The translations under genes and the position numbers were made by a program. A stretch of DNA of 64,000 nucleotides from Dactylis glomerata (lineage: Eukaryota; Streptophyta; Magnoliopsida; Poales; Poaceae). Below the pieces are notes generated by a model. It was given only the letters and a program-made list of their open reading frames with translations. It was not told the DNA's origin and made no database searches. Each line of letters starts with the position of its first letter. The stretch's first letter is position 1. Below, piece by piece: positions 53,629 to 64,000 of the stretch. The stretch is from contig QXEO01001579.1 of assembly GCA_007115705.1 (NCBI GenBank), positions 1,657,501 to 1,721,500 on the forward strand. The letters run 5' to 3'.

Positions 53629-55345
53629 TGAAGGGTTTCGCAGCATAGTAAATCAAAAAAATTCCTACGGACCGAACAAGAAAGCCAAGATCTAATCTAG
53701 GAGATGTAATCAACGAGAGAGGTAGATGAGATCTTCATACCCTTGAAGATATCGCACAGCGGAAACGTTCAATAGAACGTGGTTGACGTAGTCGTACTCG
53801 CCGTCTCCTCCTCGCGATCCGATCCGATCCTACGCCGCAAGTGGCGGCGCCTCCGAGAGATGCACACGTACGGTGCAGCGACGTCTCCTCCTTCCTTGGT
53901 CCAGCAAGTATGGTGGAGAGATAGATTGGATCTGCAGCACGACGGCGTGGTGCTTATGGTGGAGAGTTTCTGCGGCAGGGCTTCGCCTACGCACAGTCGC
54001 GAGAGAGAGAGGTGGAGGGGCAGCAATTGGCCGGCGGCTAGGGCTGGAGTGGGAGGGGGCTGCGCCCCTGCCCCCCTTATATGGGGGGCAGGCCGGCTGC
54101 CTTGGCCCCTCCTCCAAGCCCTAGGGCGGCTAGGGGGGAAGAGTAGGGGGCAAGTCTCCCCCCCTTCTGGAAGGTTCCCCTAGGGTTTCCCCTAGGGCTG
54201 GCCGGCTGGGCCTTTGGGGCCTTGTGTGCCTGGCCCAAAGTGGCCAGGGCACTTCCCCTTAGGCCCACGCAGGCCTCCGACAAGTGGGCCCACATTGGTC
54301 CCACTCCGGAACCTTCTAGAACCTTCCGGTACAATACCGATAAACTCCGAAACGATTCCAGAATCCAAAAACTGCTTTCCTTTATATGAATCTTATTCTC
54401 CGGACCATTCCGGAACCTCTCGTGATGTCCTGGATCTCATCCGAGACTCCGAACTAAAACTCATAAACCAATTATCCATTCTATCCTAGGGTCGATGCAC
54501 GTTAAGTGTGTGACCCTACGGGTTCGAGAATATGCAGACATGATCTTCTATCAATAATCAACAGCGGGATCTGGAAACCCATATTGACTCCCACATATTC
54601 ATCGATGATCATATCGGATGAACCACGATGTCAGGATTCAATTAATCCCATATATGTATTCCCTTCGTCACACGATATTTTACTTGCCCGAGATTTGATC
54701 GTCGGTATCGCCATACCTAGTTCAATCTCGTTCACAGCAAGTACTTTACTCGTTCCGTAATCCGATATCACTTTGTGATTAACTCCTTAACCACATGCTT
54801 GCAAGCGGTGTTGATATCGATTACCGAGTGGGCCCGAAGTATATCTCTCCGACTTGGGAGGGACAAATTCCATCTCGATACATACAACCCAACAAGTACT
54901 TTCCGATCACCTGAGAGACAGCTTTATTATCACCCTCACATAGGATGACGTTTGATGACCTCAAAGCTTTCTTCCGATACTAGGGAGTTGTATTATCTCA
55001 TGTTCTAAGGAATACAATACTTGACATAGGAAAAGCTTCGCAAAGATGAACACAATGACACGATCTAATTGCTCTGCTTTATTTGGGTCTGTCCATCACA
55101 CCATTCTCCTAATGATATGATCTCATTATTAATTGACAACTCATGTCTATGGTTAGGAAACCTTAACCATCATTAATCAATGAGCTAGTCCATAGAGGCA
55201 TACTAGGGACACGGTGTTGTTCATAAACCACACAAGTATTAAAGTTTCCGCTTAATACAATTCTAGCATGGAATATAAACATTATCATGAACAAGAATTA
55301 TAATAATAACATCTTTATTATTGCCTCTAGGGCATAATTTCAACA
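53629..55345 (-). repeat. 5' LTR of the Angela-like element
   Basis: 1717 bp. It is the promoter-bearing LTR of the minus-strand element. It differs from the 3' LTR at about 20 bases plus 4 indels. Confidence 0.95.
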
Positions 55346-55863
55346 GCCTCCGGCAGGGATTCCCCTCTCTGGCAGGGTGCCGGGAAGAGCTCCTGGATCC
55401 TCCCGATATCGCGACGACGACGATGGTGGCTTGCAGTATGTTTCGTGGAAAAGAGATCTGTCCTTTAGGGTTTTCCAATCGAGGGGAATTTATAGACAAA
55501 AGGGCAGTGTCAGGAGGTGGGCCAGGTGGCCTCACCCCCTGGTCGCGCGGGCCAGGGGTAGGCTGCACCACCCTAGGGTGTGGCGAGCCCCTGGCTCCCC
55601 TCTGTCTTATCTTTGGACTTCGTGATGCTTCGGGAAAAATAGAAGGGTTGGCTTTTGTTTGTCCAATTCTGAGAATATTTCCTATGTAGCTTTTCTAAAA
55701 CACAAAAATAGGAGAAAACGGGGAACTGACACTGTGGCATCTCGTTAATAGGTTAGTTCAGGAAAATGCATAAAAATGCCACGAAGAGTAACAAAACACA
55801 AAGAAAATGGTGTATAAACAAGCATGGAGCATAAAAAATTATAGATATGTTTGAGATGTATCA

Positions 55864-58012
55864 AGCATCCCCAAGCTTAACTCCTGCTCGTCCTCGAGTA
55901 GGTAAGTGATAACAAAAGAATAATTTTTGAGATGACATGCACCATCACAATCTTGATCAACTATGTAAAGCATTGAGTGCTGGGATCAAAGAACTTAAAA
56001 CATGGTCATGAAAGACATAATCTTAACAATAAAATACTTAGCAACCCTGTTAAAACATGAAAAGAAACACAAACGAAAGATCATAAATAATGAAACAATG
56101 AAAGTCAAGTGTGTTATTCAAATCATAAGGAAAAACATATCAAAGTGGTTTTCAGCTTGTCCTTCATGGAATATCAAAACATAAATGCATAGGACACCTT
56201 CAAGTTTAAGAGGGCGACTAGATACAAATAATTTAAGGGCAAGCAAAACCATAATCATGAATCAATCAATGATAAACTTTTGGACTATGCACATTAAACT
56301 CAGAATGGCTATGCTCTCTTAGACGGTGCATAAAGGTAGAAGGTGGAGACACAACATAAAAGTAAAAGAAAGGCCCTTCGCAGAGGGAAGCAGAGACTTC
56401 AAGTTTTCTAAACCTTCAAAAATTATGGTACTTACTAGCTTTGAGCTCTTGTTGCCCCCATCATAGGCATCTTGAATGGTTAAAGTTAATGTGAGTACAA
56501 TTATGAAGCATATGCTTAACAAATCATAAGTTGAAAACCTCGTGTCCCGTGAAGTATGAATACCCAAACCTCATGCTACTCGACTTAGGTCCCAAGCAAG
56601 CTCTTGTTATTGTAAGTATACATGTATCATCGAGAACCGCCAATGGGGTACCTCCTGCTCGATGACATGGAACAAGCCCACATCAAAATAACAAGAGAAA
56701 CAGACAATGAACACCTCGGCATCTCTTTTATTTACCATTGGTATAGCTTTTATTGCGAGATGCATCGTTGAATGTCCACTATGGGTATGTTGTAAATTTC
56801 CACCATGAATGATGCATGGCTTAGATTAGCGGCCCAGGCATTTCTCTAACACATATACAAACTCCATGATCTCACAAGATCCCAACTTATTTCACATCAC
56901 GAGTATCCATAAACAAAAGATCACGATATCAACTCAAATAAGAGAAGTGCAATGTTGAAAGCTTTTCCCATGACGACATGGTTTGGCTAATTCCCAACTT
57001 ACAACTTGCAAGCATAACGTCAATATAACACAATGTCAAAATTTTAAAAGCGAGAAAAGTAAAGTGTGCCATCAGGTTCGCGAGAGCTTTACTGACTAAT
57101 TTTTGCATAACACCAAAAAGAGTTTAATTCAAAGGATATATAAAAGCAAGTCAAATGTACTTTGGATAGCAAATTGCTAATAGGTATGTATGGTGGACAT
57201 ATTGGAATAACTTGGTTTTTGGGAGTTAGATGCATGAGTAGAGCTCATACTCAGTACAAAACGAAGGCTAGCAAAAGACTAGGAGCGACCAACTAAGAGA
57301 GCAACAACGGCCATAATCATACATACGACAAAACATCATTAAAAGAAGCATAAAATGGCATCACAAGTCAAAAACCAAATGATCATAGAGGCTTATGGTG
57401 ACTTGTTATAGTCAAACATGTTGTAAGCATGTGCCAAGTCAACCCAAATAAAGCATCAAAGAAGAAAACCAAATAAATGCTTTCATATAATAAAAACAAC
57501 GCATGATTTTTTCAAAGGCTCATTATGCAATCTCAGTCATTTGAGACAAGTCATGTTCAGAAAAAATACTATGCATACTATCAAAATGACATCAAGCATG
57601 GCATGCAAAAGTCTAAGCTGTAGTCTAAAGAAGCTCCTATTTGTACCACTTTTTTGCATGAAACTTTTTCTCTTTTCCAACACCATTCAAACATTTTTGA
57701 AACAACTCTTTTGATGAATAACAACATAGACCAGAGGTCTAAATACACCTTGAGGCAAATATATAACAAGATCTGAACAAAAATAAAGGCAAAAAACGAA
57801 AGCTAAACGCAGTTCTAGAAAAAGAGAACACTCATTGAACGATAAGAGTGAAAAATAGAGTGTTCTTGGCAAATGAAAAATGAAGTACATCTCTTCCAAG
57901 AGAAATTTGTTGGGGTCCAACCATTTATTGTAGCAAACAAAACAAAAGAAAACTAAAAGCAAAAGTAAAGACGCTCCAAGAAAAACGCATAGTGCATGAA
58001 GCAATAAAAATA
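55864..58012 (-). other. Non-coding internal part of the gypsy-type element
   Basis: AT-rich. Begins with the polypurine tract complement (CATCCCCAAGCTTAACT) and CCTGCTCGTCCTCGAGTAGG. No gag or pol frame is recognisable in 2.1 kb. Confidence 0.5.
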
Positions 58013-58338
58013 GGGTTTTCTATTTTTGTGCCCCTGGTTCGTTAGTTGTACTCAGTTTTCCCCAGCCGCTTAACTTTTCCTCAGTTTTCCCCTCGCTCTA
58101 GTTTGAAACCCCTCGCAGACGCTCGGACAGGAGGGTTGCGGTCTGGTCAGAGGCCTTAGACCGTTACCGGTGATGGCTAGGGAGCCGCGGTGGTTGTGAA
58201 TGGACCGTTGCTTTTGAATGGTGTTGATTGTTGACCCAATGAGACACGTCGGACTGGCGGTCTGTCACTCACCCAAAGCTTTCCCCTCCGTCAGAGACTG
58301 GAAGAGCTCACACATCGCCCCTCCGCCACCAGGCCGTC

Positions 58339-61300
58339 ATGCCCTCCTACCTTATGGCGTTGTCTGCCCCCGAGCCGCCCCCGCCCCCACCACCACCCTC
58401 GGGAGGCGGAGAGGGCTCTGCCTCCACTAGATCTACCCCTATGGCGGTAGAGTTTGTACATCCGTCTGGTGTGCCAATTATGCCCCTCAGCAACGGAGAA
58501 GATTGGGAATCGGAGGGATCTAACGCATGGATTCCATCTGGGTAAGCATCGTCTGCCTATGTGAATTAAGAGTAGACAGTTACTGAGTGCAAATCGGTGT
58601 TGCTCAACTAACTGCGTTGCTTTTTGAATAGGATTGATTCAGCGCTGGCTTTTTGGCTGGTGGTTAGGCTGGATACTAGCTTTTTGCGTGATTCTGAAAG
58701 CAATGTGAGCGGATTTTACATCCCAGCGGTGGTTGCAACTACCATCTTGTTGAGGGATTTAAAAGATAACATCTGCGCTCAGTACCCCTGGGGCGCTGGT
58801 GATTCAGTTGATTTCCAATATTTCAACAGCACGGAAGGAAGATATGTTCCACTAATTTCCGATGAGGATCTGGGAATGCTTTTTGCTTTAAATGATTCTT
58901 GCCATGTCAGTAAAATTTGTATCCATGTGGACAGGGTCCAGGCATCATCTGGTGTTGGGGCATCATCAGGTGGTCGGGCATCATGTCTCTCTAGTGTTGC
59001 TACCTCTGCTAATCATGTGCACCACCCCGCTCCTTATAGGTCCACAGCAGCACCATATGTCCCCAGTGCTAGTGGTAGCTAGATCGTTCCTGCGGTCGAT
59101 GTGGAGGACGATGCAGAGATTGAGGATCCGTCTCCTTAAGATGATGAGGATGAGTTGATATTTCCTGAATTGGTAGATCGATGCAGTAAGCAGGCAATGG
59201 AGGATCAATACATGGAAGATATTGCACAAGGTGCCAGATTTGATGACACTGATGATGAAGAGAAGGATGAGAACAATGATAGCCTTGTTTCAGCCGATTA
59301 TGAAGGTGATGACTTGCCAACAATTGAGTGGAATAGGGAGGATCCTCAGCTAGCAGAAGGCACCATATTTCAAACGATGATGGACTGTCGTAATGCAATT
59401 ACTACATATTGCATTCTCACCAAGAATGATTATGAGGTTATTAAAAGTGAGCCAGGTAGGTTCACAATTAAGTGCCCATACAAGAGGTGTAGGTGGAGGC
59501 TTCATGCATCCACAATGCTCAGAAGCACTGTGGTTTAGGTAGTACACCAACCAGTTGTGTATTTTAGATCACGGTGTAAAATTTGTTAACTTTTACTGAC
59601 ATCCCTTATAATTATGTTTCAGATAAAGAAGAACTCGATCGACCATACTTGTCCACCTCGAGCAGGAGCACCAGAGGAGAAATCAAAGCTAGCAAAGACT
59701 AGGTGGTTGGCAGATGCAATCATAGATTGGCTGAGAGAAACTCCAACACTTGGTCCAACAACACTCATAAAATTGATATCTGATAAGTTTAATATAAACA
59801 TACCTTACATGAGGATGTTCTATGCAAAGGAAATGGCTCTTGATAGGATCAATGGTCCATGGAATAAAAGCTTTCAGTTGCTTTACACTTTCAAAGCTGA
59901 AGTGGAGATGACTAGTCCAGACAGTGTTGTAGCGATAGACAAGCATACAGTTCCCTACAAATTGAAAAGCGGGAGGATAATGCAGAAGGAATGTTTTAGA
60001 AGGGCTTTTGTTTGTTTCAAAGCTTTCTGGAAAGGCTTTCTGGATGGTTACATGCCTTATTTGGCCGTGAATGCAACAACTCTTCATGGCAAGTTTAAAG
60101 GAGAGCTAGTTGCTGCTACTGCAATTGATGGACACAATTGGATGTTCCCTATTGCTTATGGAGTTTTAGAGGTTGAGTCAGAGAAAGTTGGAATTGGTTT
60201 CTGCAGAATTTGCGCGACCTTATAGGTCATCCACCAGGACTTACTATCCACACAGATGCTTGCAAAGGTTTGGAGAGTGCAGTAGAAGCAGTATTCCCTG
60301 GAGTGGAGCATAGGGAATGTATGCAACACTTGGTACAGAATTTTACAAAGAAATTCAAGGGTAAAGTTTATACTGACAACCTATGGCCAGCTGCATACAC
60401 ATGCAGCAGTAGGAAGCATATGTTTCATTTGGAAGTGTTGTATAAACAAAAACCTGGGGTGAAGGAGTACTTGGATGAACATCATGGTAGGGTGTGGTCA
60501 AGAAGCCAATTCAATGAAATTTGCAAGGTAGACTATGTAACAAGTAACCTTGCGGAGAGTTTCAATGCAAAGGTCAAGTCACTAAAAGGGCTTATACTGT
60601 GGCAAATATTTGATAAGATTAGGCAGATGATCATGATAAAGATCGATCTGCGTCAAAGAATTGCAGCCACAAAATATGTTGGCCATCTCATGCTCCCATC
60701 TTTGATTAAGTTTTTGCATGCCAGGGCAAAACAATTGAAGATGAAATGCATCAGAAAAGGAATGGAGGCTGAGGTAATCTACACTGACAGTAAAAACAGG
60801 TAGTGGAGGTATCCAGTGAGTTTGGTTGATAGGACATGCCATTGTAGGTGATGGCAGATCCGTGGGATACCCTGCATACACGCATTGTTTTTCATGAGTG
60901 TTATAGCGGGTGCAGAAGGTGAAGTTGATCAGTATGTGTCAGAGTATTTCTCTGTTACCAAATTTAGGGCTGCATATGCTATGAATGTTCCTACCTTGTT
61001 AGGAAAAGACCAATGGATAAAAGTCGATCCAGGCCTCAAACTGTACTCTCCAGTTTTGACTAGACCGGCAAGTAGGTCGAGGAAGAATAGGATCAGAGCT
61101 AGTGCAGAGGGTGGTCCACCGATTCGACGACGTAAGTGCAAATGTTGTGGAACCCTTGGACATATTGCTAGGCTTTGTAAAAATCTAGTTGACCCAGCTT
61201 TTGGAATGGAAGATCAGGCGGGAGTAGCAAATGCAGAGGAGAATGAAGCATCAATTCAACATGAGGAGATTGAAGCAATGGATCATGAGGAGATTGAAGT

Positions 61301-61751
61301 AATGGATCGAGAGCTGCTTGAACCGATGGATCGATAGCTGATTGAACCGATGGATCGAGAGCTGCTTGAACCAATAGATCAAGAGCTGCTTGAATAGATG
61401 AACTGAGAGCTGCTTGAACCGATGGATCTAGAGCAGAGGGAACAGATGGATCGAGAGGCCGTTGAAGCAATGGATAAACAGCTGAGTGAAGCAATGGATC
61501 GAGAGCTGGGTGAACCGATGGATCAAGAGCAGATTGTAGAAGCAAGGGAAGAAAATGCATTAGAAGAAAGAGCACAAGCTTCGTATGATATGGTTGTCTT
61601 GGTCTTGGCACAACCCGAAGAGAAGAAGAAGAACAACAAAAAAGATGGCAAAAGGAAGGTAGACACCGGTAATATCCCTGTTAGGGTTACCCAGAGTAAG
61701 GTGGTTGACCCAGCGAGTCACACCAGGAGCAAGAGAAAGATTTTATTTTGA
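58339..61751 (+). pseudogene. MuDR/MURA-type transposase, degenerate
   Basis: Exon 1 (58339-58541) joins across a clear intron (GTAAGC...TGAATAG, 58542-58631) to a PB1-like domain (PAVVATTILLRDLKDNI, then YVPLISDEDLGMLF). A MuDR N-terminal domain follows (59.3-59.5 kb). A second likely intron is at about 59539-59622. Then come the MULE transposase core (59.6-60.2 kb, GKFKGELVAATAIDGHNWMFP) and the second acidic motif (HTDACKGLESAVEAVFPG). The SWIM zinc finger (CHC...CIHA, near 60840-60880) and a C-terminal zinc knuckle (CKCCGTLGHIARLC) complete it. Breaks: in-frame stops near 59080, 59138, 59536, 60801 and 60849 and a frameshift near 60185. The first catalytic Asp position reads Asn (YLAVNATTLHG, codon 60070-60072). 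Confidence 0.8.
61263..61545 (+). repeat. 24-bp coding minisatellite at the transposase C-terminus
   Basis: About eleven degenerate copies of a 24-bp unit encoding E-L-L-E-P-M-D-R (GAGCTGCTTGAACCGATGG core). Three copies have acquired stops in the frame. It follows the zinc knuckle and gives an acidic, Met-Asp-rich tail. Confidence 0.85.
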
Positions 61752-61760
61752 ACAATTAAT

Positions 61761-62338
61761 TTGAATTTGTATGAACAATTTGTATTGGGGATCCCAAGTT
61801 TATATGTTGAATTCGAACTAGTGTGACGTTCCCAAGTTTGTATGTTGAATAATCACAATAATGTATGTGTTATTTGCCTGAATAAGTTCCTAGTCCATGA
61901 GCTACTAGCTATAGTTCATCGCTTGAGGTTTCCTCACTTTTCCCCCTCTTAGTGACTAAACTCAAAAAATATAGTTTTGGGTTTATTTTAATTCATAATA
62001 ATTCAAAACATGGTGGAACCTTCCCATGGAGTCTTGTTATGTTACCTACAACCTAGAGAAATAATAATGGAAAAGGAAATATAGAGATATAAAGTTTCCC
62101 TTTCCCAAAACTACTTCCTAGTCCATGAGCTACTAGCTATGAAGATGCAGGGCTTTCTACTCAACACACCTCCCAAATACCCACTATGCTTACAAACTTT
62201 GTCCAAATGAGTCCAAATTCGTCACACTTGTGTATCTTTGAATTGCAAATGATATCATGTCAGCCAAAATGTACTATATTGTTCAAATAACACAATATAA
62301 CAATTTTTATGCCAAAAGCTTTAATTTCCCTTACTCCC
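61761..62338. other. Stretch with a 26-bp direct repeat, no gene
   Basis: An exact 26-bp sequence containing TAGTCCATGAGCTACTAGC occurs at 61887-61912 and 62115-62140. Between them is CCTCACTTTTCCCCCTCTTAG (61933 on), which resembles segments of the element end at 62339. No coding frame recognised. Confidence 0.6.
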
Positions 62339-62520
62339 TTTATTATTTGGGTGCCCCTGTTTTACTTAGTTTTACTCAGTTTTCCCCCTCTGGGTCCACT
62401 TGTTTTATTCAGTCCTACTCAGTTTTGCCCTTCCGATAAATATTTCCTCACTTTTCCCCCTCTTAGTTCTACTCAGTTTTCCTCACTTGTACTCACTGGC
62501 TGATCTCTGATTGGTCGAGA
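62339..62520 (+). repeat. Mutator-like left-end sequence, second copy
   Basis: GGGTGCCCCTG ... ACTCAGTTTTCCCC repeats the start of the element at 58013 in direct orientation, with further ACTCAGTTTT and CTCACTTTTCCCCC words. It is probably the left terminus of another Mutator-like unit extending right; no right terminus was found in the window. Confidence 0.45.
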
Positions 62521-62689
62521 TGTGTGTCACACGAATCTTGGTTGGTTGATAGCTCAACGTACGCTTGCACCGTTGGATCATTTATGATCGGACGGCCTGT
62601 ATATCTCTCTCTACCTCAATGGACGCATACGGAGAGAAGAGCAGAGCACATACCTACCAACCCTGGCAGTCGCATATTCCAGTCGCATC

Positions 62690-62900
62690 TTCCTCTCTTA
62701 CTCTGGCGGTCGCGGCGGCGCGGATCTGCAGCGTGCGTGCGTATGTGCGGCGGTGCGGATCTAACCGTGCATGCGGCCGCATGGAACTGTAGTGTGCAGC
62801 GGCGTGAATCTAACCGTGCATGCGGTGGCGCGGATCTAACCATGCGGCGGCATGGATCTAAGAGTGCCGGTGAGGATCTAAGAGTGCCGGTGAGGATCTA
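62690..62900 (+). repeat. Short tandem repeats (GCGGATCTAACC and GGATCTAAGAGTGCCGGTGA units)
   Basis: Degenerate copies of GCGGATCTAACCGTGCATGC are followed by two and a half copies of the 20-bp unit GGATCTAAGAGTGCCGGTGA (about 62853-62900). GC-rich, no recognisable product. Confidence 0.7.
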
Positions 62901-62963
62901 ACCCTCAGAAATAGTTGAAATGTCTCTCTCTCTGTCTCACTTTCGTTTATCTTCTCAGATCTG

Positions 62964-63380
62964 TTGATGATGAAGAACACCAAGACGGTGGCCGTGCCAA
63001 CAGTGCTCACCGATGCCAAGACGATTGAAGCCATCACCTACAATATCGTTGCGACAGCGCAGATCCAGCCTTCAATGTCGGAGCCTGCTGATGTCTCACT
63101 TCCGTTGCCCTCCTCAGATCTGTTACTGATGGACACCAAGATGGCGGCCGTGTCGACAGTGGTCATCGATGCCAAGACGATTGAAGCCATCATCCACAAC
63201 ATCGCTGCGATGGCGCAGACCCAGCCTTCAATGTTGGAGCATGCCGATGTCTCACTTCCGTTGCCCTTCTCAGATCTGTTGCTAATGGACACCAAGACGA
63301 CGGCCGTGTCGATAGTGGTCATCGATGCCAAGACGATTGAAGCCATCATCCACAACATCGCTGCGACGGTGCAGATCTAG
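62964..63380 (+). CDS. Hypothetical protein made of three 52-residue tandem repeats
   Basis: 138-codon frame. The repeat period is 156 bp, measured by GATGCCAAGACGATTGAAGC at 63012, 63168 and 63324. Because 156 is a multiple of three, each copy keeps the same frame: M-D-T-K, then V-I-D-A-K-T-I-E-A-I-I-H-N-I, Q-P-S-M and DVSLPLPxSDLLL. The copies differ mostly by single bases. No known domain, no splice or promoter signal I can support. It lies downstream of a Mutator-like end and may be element cargo or non-coding repeat DNA. Confidence 0.3.
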   Translation: MMMKNTKTVAVPTVLTDAKTIEAITYNIVATAQIQPSMSEPADVSLPLPSSDLLLMDTKMAAVSTVVIDAKTIEAIIHNIAAMAQTQPSMLEHADVSLPLPFSDLLLMDTKTTAVSIVVIDAKTIEAIIHNIAATVQI

Positions 63381-64000
63381 CCCTCCTCCATGTCCGAGTT
63401 TGCGGATGGCGCAGATCCAGCCACCAAGATGGCGGTGTTGCCAAGAGTGGTTGCGAAGCCACAGATCCAGCCCTCCTCCATGTCCGAGTTTGCGGATGGC
63501 ATAGATGACCACCCCTCAGCCGTCCGTCGTCCAGGCCCTTCAAGCCCATCGGTGTGCGGCCGTGTTCGACGCCGCAAATTGGGATAAATTATGATAAATT
63601 TGTATTTTTCAATTTCAATTTGGGATAAAATTGTTCGAACTACTACATCCGTCTCAAAAAAAGCTTCTCCACTTTCTCGATGTGTCCATGTACATCCGAA
63701 TATATGATTTGAATTCTATCCCAACTTGATTGGAAAGATTGATACGTATTTGATCTGAGAGACTGGTACGTGCTTTCACTTTTGGGATCCCTTCACTTTT
63801 ATAAGATGTTCATGCATGAAAATTATCGCACGCATTACTTAGCACAACTAGGAAATTGTACGCCAAAATACAGTAGTTAGAGCCACACCAAAATACAGTG
63901 GTTAGAGCCATCTACTGAATAACAATTCTATATCTAAATCATCTACCACAACCACATAACTGCTAGGACAGGGATGACACCTAATAAAACTGCCCAGATG
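63381..64000. other. Repeat-rich end of window, no gene
   Basis: Two copies about 90 bp apart of a segment containing CCTCCTCCATGTCCGAG and TTTGCGGATGGC (near 63382 and 63472). From 63643, CTACTACATCCGTCTCAAAA resembles a Stowaway-type end without a partner. CCAAAATACAGT then a further copy occur near 63862 and 63888. Nothing coding recognised. Confidence 0.45.

Larger units (their letters stand above)
46682..55345 (-). mobile_element. Complete BARE1/Angela-like Ty1/copia retrotransposon, 8664 bp
   Basis: Two LTRs (46682-48391 and 53629-55345), a methionine-tRNA primer-binding site, a long leader, one uninterrupted gag-pol frame and a polypurine tract (complement of 48392-48410) are all present. 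The insertion is flanked by GCCTC on both sides (46677-46681, 55346-55350). The LTR start on the minus strand (TGTTGAAATTATGCCCTAGA) is the hallmark of the BARE1/WIS/Angela group. It interrupts the LTR of an older gypsy element. Confidence 0.95.
45550..58012 (-). mobile_element. Partial gypsy-type element, 3' LTR plus internal part, containing a nested Angela-like element
   Basis: On the minus strand the LTR starts TGATACATCTC (at 55863) and ends ACCATCA (45550); before it lies a purine-rich AAGCTTGGGGATGC, the polypurine tract. The LTR is split by the 8.66-kb copia insertion. The internal part (55864 to about 58012) is non-coding and ends where the Mutator-type element begins. TGATACATCTC ends are widespread in Triticeae gypsy families; I do not assign a name. 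The 5' LTR and the coding region are absent. Confidence 0.65.
58013..61760 (+). mobile_element. Mutator-like element with degenerate transposase gene (borders approximate)
   Basis: Starts near TTTGTGCCCCTGGTTCGTTAGTTG and contains a MuDR-type transposase gene. No inverted copy of the left end was found downstream, so the right end is unknown or lost. A related left-end sequence occurs again at 62339 in the same orientation. Confidence 0.6.

Overview
This is plant nuclear DNA from a grass. Genes are split by GT-AG introns and embedded in nested transposable elements: BARE1/Angela-like and SIRE-like copia, Tat-type gypsy, CACTA, Mutator, Harbinger, Stowaway, LINE, SINE and Helitron elements. 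The repeat types and the low gene density suggest a Pooideae grass, probably Triticeae. That placement is inference; the sequence does not name a species.

Layout. 1-5.6 kb: broken minus-strand Tat-type gypsy element that runs off the left edge. 6.7-7.2 kb: solo LTR with a 5-bp target duplication. 7.8-9.7 kb: a large palindromic Mutator-type MITE, then a 5'-truncated LINE carrying a Harbinger-type MITE; the LINE tail ends 122 bp before the start codon of POP1. 9.86-16.65 kb: the best supported host gene, POP1 of RNase P/MRP, with ten exons that join in frame to 855 codons. 17.1-19.0 kb and 31.8-33.5 kb: two same-strand paralogous genes for secreted, lysine-rich repeat proteins with regularly spaced tyrosine modules; only the second ends in a pectin methylesterase inhibitor (PMEI) domain. 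20.6-20.8 kb: a SINE and a tiny retroposed insertion, each with target duplications. 23.2-31.2 kb: a short non-autonomous LTR element whose 3' LTR is split by a 6.45-kb insertion with Helitron hallmarks (TC...CTAG ends, A/T insertion site), which carries a frameshifted FRIGIDA-like fragment. 34-39.5 kb: decayed LINE split by a CACTA element. 39.9-45.5 kb: gag-only SIRE-type copia remnant carrying a second solo LTR. 45.5-58 kb: partial gypsy element (3' LTR plus internal part) holding a complete 8.66-kb Angela/BARE1-like element with an uninterrupted gag-pol frame but a mutated protease active site. 58-61.8 kb: degenerate Mutator transposase gene. 62.3-63.6 kb: a second region with a similar end sequence and a 156-bp tandem-repeat reading frame.

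Functionally, POP1 is a housekeeping RNA-processing gene whose upstream region has been rebuilt by transposons. The two repeat-protein genes share upstream sequence as well as coding sequence, so they look like a local duplication later separated by transposons and diverging in domain content. The most unusual items are the Helitron with its internal empty-site proof, the tyrosine-module secreted protein pair, and the intact Angela-like frame with a single active-site change.
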